Part shown: one piece after another, positions 9,978 through 18,512 of the stretch
Numbering within the stretch: position 1 is the first letter of the stretch
How the letters are laid out: every line of letters starts with the position of its first letter
From: Paraburkholderia youngii
Lineage (GTDB): Bacteria > Pseudomonadota > Gammaproteobacteria > Burkholderiales > Burkholderiaceae
Length of the DNA stretch: 48,889 nucleotides
Direction: 5' to 3'
Assembly: GCF_013366925.1 (NCBI RefSeq)
Contig: NZ_JAALDK010000003.1
Coordinates: 572,466 to 621,354 of the forward strand
Translations under genes and position numbers: made by a program
Notes under the pieces: generated by a model
The model's database searches: none
The model's input: only the letters and a program-made list of their open reading frames with translations
Told to the model about the DNA's origin: nothing

Positions 9978-10520
9978 TCACATGTTCGGATAATTCGGAC
10001 CGCCACCGCCTTCGGGCGTCACCCACACGATGTTCTGCGTCGGGTCTTGATGTCACAGGTCTTGCAGTGCACGCAGTTCTGCGCGTTGATCTGCAGACGG
10101 TCGCTGTCATCGTCGTTCTTGACGAACTCGTACACCGCGGCCGGGCAGAAGCGCGCTTCCGGGCCCGCGTAGGTGCGCAGGTTCACGATCACGGGTACGC
10201 TCGCATCCTTGAGCGTCAAGTGCGCGGGCTGGTTCTCTTCGTGGTTCGTGTTCGAAATGAACACCGACGAGAGCCGGTCGAACGTGAGCTTGCCGTCGGG
10301 TTTCGGGTACTCGATCGGCTTGCACTGCGACGCAGGCTTGAGCATTTCATGGTCGCGATGCTGGTGATGCAGCGTCCACGGCACGTTGCCGCCCAGCAGC
10401 TTCTGCTCGATGCCCACCATCAGCGTGCCCAGGTACAGGCCCTTGCTCATCCACTGCTTGAAGTTGCGCGCCTTGTACAGCTCCGTGTAGAGCCACGACT
10501 GCCTGAACGCTTCCGGTTCA
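9978..10520 (-). pseudogene. C-terminal part of ETF-ubiquinone oxidoreductase
   Basis: About 180 residues of the C-terminal half of electron transfer flavoprotein-ubiquinone oxidoreductase, normally a chromosomal respiratory enzyme. The match starts at PEAFRQSWLYTELYKARNF and includes the 4Fe-4S ferredoxin-like part with CPAAVYEF and NCVHCKTCDIK. Just after CDIK one G is missing (near 10047), which shifts the frame. The family ending QNIVWVTPEGGGG is readable in the next frame, with its stop at 9978. The 5' side is joined directly to an IS3 orfB at about 10520. It is debris of a core gene. Confidence 0.88.
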
Positions 10521-11343
10521 ACGTCGAGTGCAGACGACCATGATTGTAGAAGCTCAGCCAATCAAGTACCTCGTCCATCGCCTTGCGACGCGTCGCAAAG
10601 CGCCGGCCGTGAATGCGCGCCTGCTTGAGCGATCCCCACAGGCTCTCGGTCGGCGAATTGTCCCTGCAATTGGCCTTTCTGCTCATCGAGCAACGCATGC
10701 CGTAGCCCTTGAGCAGCGCCTGGAATTCGTCGCTGCAATATTGGCTCCCACGGTCGCTGTGCAGGATCAGGCCGGCTTCGGGGCGACGGCGGAACCACGC
10801 CATACGCAATGCGTCAGAAACCAGCTCCGTACGCATGTGCGGTTTGAGCGACCAGCCCACGACCTGTCGGCTGAACAGGTCCAGGATGACGGTGAGGTAC
10901 AGCCAGCCCTCTTCGGTCCAGAGGTACGTGATGTCTGTCGTCCAGACCTGATCGGGCTTCGCCGGCGAGAAGTCACGTTGCAGCAGGTTCGGCGCAACCG
11001 GCAAGTTGTGCTGGCTATCAGTTGTGGCCTTGAACCGTCGCCTGGTGCGTGCCCTGATGCCATGCAGCTTCATCAGCCGCTGAATCCGGTCCTTGCTCAC
11101 GCGAATGCCCTGCGCCAGCAGCTTTTTCCACACGCGCGGCCAGCCGTACTCGCCTTTGGATTCGGCATGGACTGCGCGAATGTGGATCAGCAGCGCATCG
11201 TTGCTGATACGGCGGCGCGGCCGATCAGGATCAACGTCGCGCGCCTTCCGGTTGTGATAACCGCTGGGGCTGACACCCAGCGCCTCGCAGGCCACGGAAA
11301 CCGGCCATTGTGGGCTGTGCCGCTCAATCCAGGCGTACTTCAT
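10521..11343 (-). pseudogene. IS3-family OrfB (DDE integrase domain), C-terminus lost
   Basis: The frame carries the IS3 HTH_21 region, then the rve catalytic domain with the three acidic residues in WTTDITYL, HSDRGSQY and SPTESLWGSLK. The family ending after RLHSTL is replaced by sequence from the ETF-QO junction and the frame runs on to 10447. About 15 residues are missing. The start overlaps the OrfA stop, as usual for IS3 where a -1 frameshift makes the fused transposase. Confidence 0.85.
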
Positions 11344-11627
11344 GCCGACACCTTTGCAAAGTACGCCGTGGCTTTTTCCAATATGTCGCGCTCCATCTTC
11401 ACACGGGCCAACTCGGCACGCAGCCGGGCAATCTCCATCTGTCCGGCCGATACCTGTTTGCCTGCGCCATTGAGCTTGCCAGCATCGTCGGCCTTGATCA
11501 AGGTGTTCAGCGTCTGCGTGCTGATCCCCAGAATCTTCGCCGTGGCCGACTGGCTCTGGCCGTTACGCACCATGCGCACCGCTTCAACCTTGAACTCCAG
11601 CGTGTACCGCGCCCTCGGGTTACCCAT
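11340..11627 (-). CDS. IS3-family OrfA
   Basis: A 95-residue protein with the IS3 helix-turn-helix (YTLEFKVEAVRMV, then SQSATAKILGISTQTLNT) and a leucine-zipper-like C-terminus (RLRAELARVKMERDILEKA). It overlaps OrfB by 4 bases. Complete. Confidence 0.88.
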   Translation of the reverse strand: MGNPRARYTLEFKVEAVRMVRNGQSQSATAKILGISTQTLNTLIKADDAGKLNGAGKQVSAGQMEIARLRAELARVKMERDILEKATAYFAKVSA

Positions 11628-11672
11628 TGCTCAATCCCCCGTCACTGAAGTTTTACACACTCTCAGTAACGG

Positions 11673-12042
11673 ATACGTTTTTCGAGGGCAAGGTCAAACG
11701 TGTCCGCACGTTCGCAATGGTCAATGCAGTTTACGTACCAGCTACGAAAAACCCGACACAACATATTAAATCGTTGAGTGACTGTCCTGAATGTGCGGTT
11801 CACGACATCGCGTGTTGGCAAACGGACGGGTGCACGCGCATGGCCGAAAGCGAAACACTTCGCCGGGGGGCTGTTCTCAGCATTGACGCATATCAACGTC
11901 GAAGGCGAAACATATGCGTATCTTTGCGAATGTGGGTGCGAGAGCAGGCGGCAGGCTTTCTAAGCATGGCGCACCATGGTTAGGAGCGGAAAGCAGTCGA
12001 CCTCGCACGGTGGCCCTGGAAACGCCTGAGAGGTTACGTACG
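11673..12042. other. No supported gene
   Basis: A short frame ending at 11963 (product tail ETYAYLCECGCESRRQAF) may be the end of a lost gene, but I cannot name it. No RNA gene or repeat is seen. Confidence 0.35.
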
Positions 12043-12264
12043 ATGGCACACGAACGGTTACCCAGAGCGAATGCGCCGATGAAGAATGTCATCAATGCCG
12101 ACACGTTGGTGTGGCGCGAGGATATCCGGAGGACGGCGTTCGAATACGCCGAAAGCGGTTCTTTTACCGACTGGCAAGCAATTGAGGTGGCGCTCCACTC
12201 GCTTTTTCCTGCTAGCCGCGTTGGCGATATCCTCGCGAGCCCGTTCTGTCGTTTGGACCTGAGT
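12043..12264 (+). pseudogene. Small hypothetical gene, fused to RES debris
   Basis: ATG 12043 follows GAGAGG at 10 bases. The product has the pattern AFEYAESGSFTDWQAIE followed by a leucine-rich helix and CRLDLS, which is similar in layout to the protein at 16400-16675 (LADSGRYADFTDIEHVL...). I take the two as members of one small uncharacterised family of about 60 residues. The natural 3' end is lost at the junction near 12264. Confidence 0.5.
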
Positions 12265-12512
12265 CAACGCCCGACTGGTCGATTCCCAACCGCTGGAGCC
12301 TGGCGATCCACGACCACCCGCTCCAGCTCGACGGGATCTACTATCGCTCGCGCTTTGCGAATGCCGAGTCGGTCGCGATCTTCAGCGACCGCGCAACGCT
12401 TGTTCAACGCGACCAATCCACCCCGCTCCTGCAGCACCCGCAGCTTGCGAGTTTTCTGGACCGATACGACATCGGTATCGCGATTTCGGGTGGCGCGCAC
12501 TGGATGGCATAG
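12265..12512 (+). pseudogene. C-terminal fragment of a RES-domain toxin
   Basis: About 80 residues in their own frame match the end of the RES family: PNRWSLAIHDHP, then LDGIYYRSR, then VAIFSDRA and LDRYDIGIA. Complete RES proteins are toxins that degrade NAD+ and are paired with an Xre/DUF2384-type antitoxin. Here the N-terminal half with its catalytic arginine is absent and no antitoxin gene is nearby, so no toxin-antitoxin function is expected. Confidence 0.7.
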
Positions 12513-12769
12513 GAAAGCGGATACAGAAATTGCCATGCACTCGCCAACGCCTGTCAGCCACGAATACGATTATACGACGCGCATACTGATTATTTTCACG
12601 CATGCGCTTGCCTCACGCTGGCAAGCGTTGTCGCCAGTTCGGCGGTGTTTCTCGATCGCGATGTTTATTGGAATTTCCAATTTGCGACAATGACGACAGC
12701 GGTTGACGGCCTAAGGTATGCGACCGCAGTAAAGTATCCGGGGCGTCAAGCCGAACCGCGAAACGCTCC

Positions 12770-12887
12770 GCCAGGTTGCCCGGTGCCACCCATGGTGCTG
12801 AAGCAATGGCTTGAGCCGGATGCGGGGTGACCCGCACGTCCGGTTCTCAGGGGGCGGCGGCGCAGTGATGCGCCGCTGCTACCCGAC
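12770..12887 (+). ncRNA. 3' end of a group II intron (domains V and VI)
   Basis: Positions 12813-12846 form a 34-base domain V: GAGCCGG at the start pairs with CCGGTTC at the end, with the inner stem GCGGG/CCCGC. A GC-rich hairpin of domain VI follows (about 12853-12880) and the intron ends in ACCCGAC at 12887. Upstream sequence to about 12770 matches the equivalent part of the minus-strand intron at 47011-47866. The rest of this intron, with its reverse transcriptase, is gone, so it cannot splice. Confidence 0.8.
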
Positions 12888-13976
12888 AAGGAATCGATTA
12901 CGGTGGCCTACGCGATTGACGCAGGCGAGGTCGAATCGCTTGGCAAGATCGGCACAACCCAAACGGAGATCGATCGGCTTTGCAAGCGACTGCAGTCGAA
13001 GGCTTCACACGTGCGCGTGGTTTACGAGGCGGGTCCGTGCGGCTACGGGCTGCATCGGCAACTGACGCAGCGCGGCTTCGAGAGCATGGTCTGTGCGCCG
13101 TCGCTGATTCCCAGGAAACCCGGCGAGCGCGTCAAGACGGACCGGCGCGACGCCGCGAAGCTCGTTCGTTCTCTTCGCGCAGGCGACCTGACTGCCGTGT
13201 ATGTGCCCGGTGTCGAAGACGAAGCCTTCCGGGATCTGGCGCGGGCGTGGGCAGCCGTCAAGGAGGATTTGCGGCAAGCCCGTCAGCGACTGAAGTCGTT
13301 TCTTCTCGCACATGGCGTGGGCTATACGGGGCGCGCGAACTGGGGTGAATCGCACCGACGCTGGCTCTCCGAGTACTCGTTCGCTAACGCCTGGCAACAA
13401 CTGGCATTTGAAGAGCATCGGCGCACAATTGAGGATCGTCTTGTGCAATGTGGACGATTGGAGTTGGCGTTGCGAGATGCAGTTGTCAACTGGCGCTTTT
13501 ATCCTGTGGTGCTGGCTCTGCAGGCGATGCGCGGAGTGCAGTTTGTTACGGCTGTCGGTATGGTTTCAGAACTGGGAGACCTGTCGCGTTTCACGCATCC
13601 ACGTCAGCTCATGGCATGGCTCGGTGTAACGCCCTCGGAGCATTCGTCGGACGGCAAGCGACGTCAGGGCAGCATCACCAAGACCGGTAACAGCTATGCC
13701 CGCAAGCTACTTGTGGAAGCTGCCTGGAGCTATCGGCACATGGCACGCGTTGCGCCCGAGATTCAGCAGCGACACGAAGGGCTGCCCAAAGCGATTATCG
13801 ATCGGGCGTGGGATGCTCAGTTGCGACTGTGCCGGCGATATCGCAAGCTCGTGGCCCGCGGTAAGAACGCCAACATTGCGGTCGTTGCCGTTGCGCGCGA
13901 ATTGGCCGGTTTCATCTGGGACATTGCCCGACTCGCGATGGCGCTTGCATTGCCGCGTAGCGGGCAGTCGATATGA
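12888..13976 (+). pseudogene. IS110-family transposase, N-terminus removed by intron
   Basis: The readable frame begins directly after the intron end with KESITVAYAID. It contains the IS110 N-terminal DEDD/RuvC-like domain remainder (KTDRRDAAKLVRSLRAGDL) and the C-terminal transposase_20 domain (AMRGVQFVTAVGMVSELGDL, then WLGVTPSEHSSDGKRRQGSITKTGN). In the family the residues before KES read DAH and hold the first catalytic aspartate. They would lie upstream of the intron and are not present, so the enzyme is dead. A GTG at 12903 could start translation but would not restore the domain. Confidence 0.85.
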
Positions 13977-13992
13977 GACTGATGACAAGTCG

Positions 13993-14307
13993 GTAACCCC
14001 GCCTCTTCAACGACGCAATCGCGTTGGCCTTTGCCGCCGGTGTTTTCCATGTGATCTTGTCCACACCGGGGGTGTTCCTGCCTTTGTTTCAGTCACCCGC
14101 TTTACGGCTAATGCACGGCCGCTAAACGAGTGGGTCAGCAGCCATTGCAGGGCTTTCACCCTGTTATGGCGGCCGGCCTGTACCGCCTTTACCATACGCG
14201 ACCTGAGCCTTCTTACCTGACGTTGAACATCGGCCCAGTTGATGCCGTCCCACGTCACGTCAGAAGGTGCACGCGCCCGTGTTGCTGCGCCCATTTGCTT
14301 TCCTTCC
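13993..14307 (-). pseudogene. N-terminal part of group II intron reverse transcriptase/maturase
   Basis: The product carries the N-terminal motif of this maturase family (WDGINWADVQRQVRRL, then KALQWLLTHSFSGRALA and KRVTE). After KAG the frame shifts by one base: the family sequence TPGVDKITW is split over two frames. It then ends at KRRGYR near 13993. No palm domain or YADD motif is present. Confidence 0.75.
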
Positions 14308-14888
14308 ATGTAGATGGTTCTGCAAACTCTCTGGTGAGAAGAGACCATGAGGAAGTCTGCCCGCTTTCGCGTCGGGTGATGTTGCAACCCGTATCCCGTC
14401 CATTACAGCCGGGCATTCGCTTTTTCCCCCTTCCTGTGCCCGCACCGCCATGGGCAGACCTCGCAGCCTGCTGTCCCCGAAGGGAGCGATACGGGGTTTC
14501 CACGTTCCGCCTATGGAAGTACGTCGGGTTAGGTGCCTGCTCTGGGCCGGGAGGAATATGGGTCACGAAAAGCGCAATCGAAAAACGCTGTTCCCACCTC
14601 CGGTACCGTTTTGGTTCGAGCGCAATAGCCATTTCCGCTCGTTCAACATAACGACCCTATCGCAGATTCAAATGTTTTCACCATACCGACTATCTTGCAC
14701 TCATCCGGCGTATGGCTGCCAGAAGGGTACGCCTCTCGCGATTGATACCCCGCACCTTGCGGCGCTTCGTTACGTTGTCAGAGCCGCTCTTGATTCAGGT
14801 TCCTAGATTCACCGGGTGACACCGGTGGTTCACTCCTTCCATGCAGCGAAAAGGGCGAACAACTTCTGTAAGCGACCTCGTGTCGCAC
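13993..14888 (-). mobile_element. 5' half of a group II intron inserted in an IS6 transposase gene
   Basis: On the minus strand the intron begins with the group II 5' consensus GTGCGAC at 14888, inside the IS6 gene. It is followed by about 580 bases of structured RNA sequence and the first part of its reverse transcriptase gene (14307 to 13993). The intron is cut near 13993, where IS110 downstream sequence begins, so domains IV-VI and most of the RT are missing. Confidence 0.7.
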
Positions 14889-15458
14889 TTCGACAATGTT
14901 GTTCAGGTACTTGATCTGGCGGACCTTGATCGGCGTCTCGCGATCGGCATTCACTGCATCAAGTGCGGCCAGATTGGAACCGCTTTTGTCGATGGTCACG
15001 GTCTCTGGCGTGCCATTATGGGCGATCGCCTTTTCAAAGAACCGCCGGGCAGCGACCTTGTCCCGCCGGGTCCTGAGCAGGAAGTCGACCGTGTCGCCCG
15101 CCTTGTCCACTGCCCGGTAAAGATATTTCCACTCGCCTTTGATCTTGATATAGCTCTCGTCCATGCGCCAGCTTTTCCCAACCGCACGCTTGTGCCTGCG
15201 GAACCTCCTTTCGAAGAGCGGCAGCAGTTTGATGACCCAGCGGTACACCGTCAAATGATCCACCGCGATACCACGCTCGTCCATCATTTCCGCAAGATTG
15301 CGCAAACTCAGCGAATAGGCCACGTACCATCGCACGCACAGCAAAATCACTTCAAGCGGGTAGTGAAGGCGCTTCAGGACCTTGGCCAGGCCCGGCGCGA
15401 GTGTGGTTCGCGGTGTCTTCGTCTTCTTCATCGCACAGCTCAAAAATTCGCTACCCAA
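14889..15458 (-). pseudogene. IS6-family transposase, C-terminus cut by group II intron
   Basis: The frame shows the IS6 layout: RHYPLEV/RWYVAYSLSLRNLAEMM-like N-terminus, first catalytic aspartate in WRMDESYIKIKG, second in TIDKSGSN, and the third acidic residue in NNIVE. Exactly after NNIVE the intron starts, so the last 40 or so residues (QDHR and beyond) are separated. The start is likely an internal ATG at about 15431 (MKKTKTPR). Confidence 0.85.
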
Positions 15459-15489
15459 TTTTAACTCCTCGCCCCGGCGCGAAATCGCC

Positions 15490-15700
15490 GGAGCAAGGTA
15501 GGTCCTATAACCGGCGAACCCGGGAAGTGGACCGAAGGCGAGAGGGTGGCGGATGGGTCCGTACTAGCTGTGAAGCCGGGTAACGCTGGTGGAGCGAAGG
15601 GGCCCTGCTGTTTGTAACTTCCTCGACAACATGGGAGGCAAGGACGAGATGACAAAGGCGTCCAGCAGTTTGCAGGACCTGAGGCTGGGAATATGGGTGG
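15490..15700 (+). pseudogene. Relic of a second kind of group II intron (RT N-terminus)
   Basis: The segment contains the stretch just before and at the start of another LtrA-type maturase class: VKPGNAGGAKG in one frame, then in a second frame MGGKDEMTKASSSLQDLR. In complete relatives known to me this is followed by the fingers-palm RT domain. Here the similarity stops at about 15700 and 85 bases later comes IS630 debris. It is distinct from the intron pieces at 12770, 13993 and 47011. Confidence 0.55.
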
Positions 15701-15790
15701 CGCCCGGCCAGCTTCTGGCGGCTTCTTCCTACATCACCTTCAGCGCCGCTTCGTTCGATTTGACGGATGCATCCCACATGTCATAAGTGT

Positions 15791-16054
15791 TCACGAAAAA
15801 TCGATTTGAAAATCGGGGCCGTACTTGTTTAGCAGTGCGTTAAGTTCGGTGTCGATGATCTCGCGTGTCCATGTCAGGGCGCTTCGCCATCGGTATTTCA
15901 GGTGCCGCCATACGATCTCGATCATGTTCAGTTCAGGACTGTAGGCCGGCAGGTAGAACAGGACCGTCTTATGTTCAAGAAGCCAACGTTGCCGTGTTTC
16001 CTCGCTGATACCGTGATGGATGCTCGCGTTGTCCAGCACGATTACAGTGGGCAC
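15791..16054 (-). pseudogene. C-terminal fragment of an IS630-family transposase
   Basis: 87 residues of the DDE_3 domain end: VIVLDNASIHHG holds the second catalytic aspartate and YLPAYSPELNMIEIVW the final glutamate. The N-terminal half is missing beyond 16054. Confidence 0.85.
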
Positions 16055-16109
16055 TTAACCACGAGGCTTATGATAGAAATTCGACCGGATCTTGGCCGGA
16101 CCTCAATAC

Positions 16110-16148
16110 CTCGCGACGCCGATTCTCTTTTAGCGCGAGACGTAATAA
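16110..16148 (+). repeat. 39-bp repeat, copy 2 (possible transposon end)
   Basis: Ungapped partner of 4270-4308, from CTCGCGA to GCGAGACGTAATAA, 56 bases outside the IS630 fragment. It may be the abandoned end of a relative of the transposase-ATPase element. The following 16149-16399 holds nothing else I can support. Confidence 0.4.
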
Positions 16149-16399
16149 TATTCGCCGCATGCATTCGTTACGTGAATCAGTGTTATCCAAACAATCGATT
16201 TTTAGTCGACGTGAAAATGCCGCATAGTACGCTCCGCGATGTACAGTACTCCACGTCACGAATGCAGATTTTCATGAGCTGCCTGAACGCAATTGGGCGC
16301 TGTCGGCGCGAATATGGCTGTGTCGCATTAGGTCGCTCTCGATGCCACGTCCGGAGGCATGCTCAACGATTTGGTGACGACATGGACATGAAGGGTGTG

Positions 16400-16675
16400 A
16401 TGACGGAAGAGGACGGCGGTGCGGCGCCTTCGCCAGGGGAAGCGGCCATCCTTGAGGAAGCATGCTGGCTGGCCGACTCGGGGCGCTACGCCGACTTCAC
16501 GGACATCGAGCACGTGCTACGTTTTGGTTACGGGCTGACGAATGCGCGGGCTCTGCTTGACCGGTATCCGGTTCGCATGATGCTGAACCGCCACTGCGCG
16601 GATGCCCGCGAGGAGCGGCTGGTAGGGCGGAGCAGCATGAGGTTCGGTGCTCATCCGATGGCAGAGGACGCATGA
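16400..16675 (+). CDS. Small hypothetical protein, first of a coupled pair
   Basis: 91 residues from ATG 16400, preceded by AAGGG 4 bases upstream. An ATG at 16382 is an alternative. After an acidic, proline-containing head it shows EEACWLADSGRYADFTDIEHVL and a helix ending in MMLNRHC. The layout is shared with the fragment at 12043. No known domain. It overlaps the next gene by ATGA, so both are probably translated from one message. Confidence 0.55.
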   Translation: MTEEDGGAAPSPGEAAILEEACWLADSGRYADFTDIEHVLRFGYGLTNARALLDRYPVRMMLNRHCADAREERLVGRSSMRFGAHPMAEDA

Positions 16676-16884
16676 CATCACGGGAAGCGCAGGACATTCT
16701 CCACGCGGCGTTCGTGGCCGCGGCTCTGATCGTGCAGGCCCAGCCGTACCGGAACGATGCGCACGCGCAGCGCCGGTTCGAGCACATTGTCAACCAGATC
16801 CTGTCGGAGCATGTGCCCCGTGGTATGAGCGTGGCGGAGTTTATTCAGTATGCCGGACGACCGGCCTCGGTCTTGTCGCAATAA
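16672..16884 (+). CDS. Small hypothetical protein, second of a coupled pair
   Basis: 70 residues, predicted mostly helical (REAQDILHAAFVAAALIV, then RRFEHIVNQILSEHVPRG, then VAEFIQYAGR). It starts inside the stop of the preceding gene. I do not recognise it. The 46 bases after the stop lead straight into IS3 debris. Confidence 0.55.
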   Translation: MTSREAQDILHAAFVAAALIVQAQPYRNDAHAQRRFEHIVNQILSEHVPRGMSVAEFIQYAGRPASVLSQ

Positions 16885-16930
16885 GGGTTGACGTTGCCCG
16901 CGACTTTCGTATCCGCTAACCGAGCACTTA

Positions 16931-17002
16931 TTATGCCGCTTCCTTTCGCTGTGCGGCGTGCCAGTCTTGTTCAAATTGCATCGGACTGACGTAATTCAAC
17001 GC
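16931..17002 (-). pseudogene. C-terminal tip of an IS3-family OrfB
   Basis: The last 23 residues of an IS3 OrfB (NYVSPMQFEQDWHAAQ and the stop at 16931) are fused to the end of the IS4-type transposase at about 17002. It is the kind of tip that the orfB at 10521 lacks, but whether they came from one element cannot be told from here. Confidence 0.65.
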
Positions 17003-18255
17003 CGGGTTCGCCCTCGCCCTTGCGCCCGAGGAATCCACCCAGTGACGCGATCATCCGAATCATCTGGTTAAGCGTCGGTGGCTTTTTCGGGCGGGTTTCT
17101 TTGATAGCACGTGGGCGCCGTGTATCTCGTCAGCATCAAAGAACAGCGAAGCATCCAGGTCCGGGCAGGTCCTGCCCAGCCGCATGAGCCGTGCGATACG
17201 CCAGGATACCACCATATACAGTACAAGCGCCTTCTCCACGCGCTCCAGTTGCGAGAGCTGCAACGTTTCAACCCGGCAGGCGTTCTTCAACACATTGAAG
17301 AACATCTCGATCTCCCACCTCGCGCGGTACCAGTCGATCAGTTCGGTGAGGGCATGTGCATCGGGCACTTCGCGGTTGCTCAGCAGGCGCCAGACGACGG
17401 GCTTCACGCCAGTGGGCGCATCCACTTCACATGCCTCAATGCAGCTCAGTTCGACGCCGCCGCGCCCGGGTAACTTCACGCGCTGTGCACGCAGTTCCTG
17501 CTTCACTTCACGCGCCTTCTGGCCATCCCGCCCGGGCAGCACGAAGCTGATCTGACCGAGCACCTCGCTCGCGTGCACCGTCTCCCACAGTTTTGCTTCG
17601 CCCTTGAGTGCGCGGTTGTGCTGGGAGCGGATCAGCCAGTCAGCCGGCTCGCCCAACTCCTGCGCACGCCGCATGAGCGCGGCGAATCACCCTCGCGATC
17701 GGCCACATATACCAGCCGCGTGCCCGACATGGATGCCGCCTGCTGTGCCACGATCTCATAGCTTTCGATCCATCGTACGCTTTCGCATACGCCGCCACGC
17801 TGGCCGTTTTCGTCGCGCGGCTCGCGTGCCCACATCCACGCGTTCATGACACCCAGCGGCTCCCGATCGAGTGTGAGCGCGTAAGTAGCGTGAAGATACA
17901 TGCCCACCTGCGCTTCGTAACTGAGCGGGCCGGCTCCCTCGATGTCCTGGCCGTTGAAGTTCAGCTCGGTCGTGTCAGCCACGCACAGGACTACCGGTAA
18001 CTCGCCCGTGCGCGCTGCGGTGCGTTCCCAGTGCGGCTGCATCATGTCGCGCCAGTCAATGTGTTCATTGCCCAGAAAGCGGTATGCTGCAATCGTCTCG
18101 GCCCAGCCCTCACAGGCACCCGGAATACTCTCCGTGGGACGCGCGGCAAACCGCTTTAGCAATTCCTTCTCGCGACGATCGCGCCTCGGGTCACCCAGAT
18201 CCAGTGTTTCAAATTCCTCGTCCACCCACGCTCCCGGCTCATTACGAATCTGCAT
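17003..18255 (-). pseudogene. IS4-family (Tn5-like) transposase with two frameshifts
   Basis: The N-terminal part (from MQIRNEPGAWVDEEF at 18255) has the Tn5-type DNA-binding region and the first catalytic aspartate in VADTTELNFNG. The second part has the YREK signature, spaced Y-2-R-3-E-6-K, in WYRARWEIEMFFNVLK. Between them, near 17685, one base is missing in the YVADREGD/AALMRRAQ region. A second single-base loss near 17085 breaks KKPAPKKPP, after which LNQMIRMIASLGGFLGRK is readable in another frame. The gene ends at the IS3 fusion near 17003. Confidence 0.85.
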
Positions 18256-18512
18256 TCGAAAAGTCGAGAGTAAACGCGAAATTCTGGCCGTTAACAACCC
18301 CCATCACGCCGGTGCATCGCTCAATACGCTTTCGGACGAACAGCTGCTACTGCACCACTTCTGTATAACGAGATGGGTTGGACCCGCGCGGGGCATGCCT
18401 GACAAAGCACGGGGGATTTTCTTTCCCGATAAACGAGCGAGGCCCCTGCGCGCGTCTTTCATCAGGGGCCAGGCCATTGGCCTAACATGACCGGTTGTAG
18501 TGCCGCAGTCCT
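18256..18512. other. Gap between two transposase genes
   Basis: Contains probable IS end sequence but no inverted repeat pair I can define and no gene. A short palindrome (GGCCAGGCCATTGGCC, about 18467) is visible. Confidence 0.3.

Larger units (their letters stand above)
10521..11672 (-). mobile_element. IS3-family element, right end deleted
   Basis: OrfA and OrfB of an IS3-group element, with a likely left end containing GAGTGTGTAAAACTTCAG on the minus strand (about 11648-11670). The 3' end of orfB and the other terminal repeat are missing because the element is fused to ETF-QO sequence at about 10520. Confidence 0.8.

Noticed and set aside
12265..12512. A RES/Xre toxin-antitoxin system
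   Set aside because: Only the C-terminal third of the RES protein exists and there is no antitoxin gene.
13977..15790. A functional group II intron or a retron
   Set aside because: The reverse transcriptase pieces lack palm motifs, and no piece has both intron ends. There is no msr/msd-like structure beside an RT.
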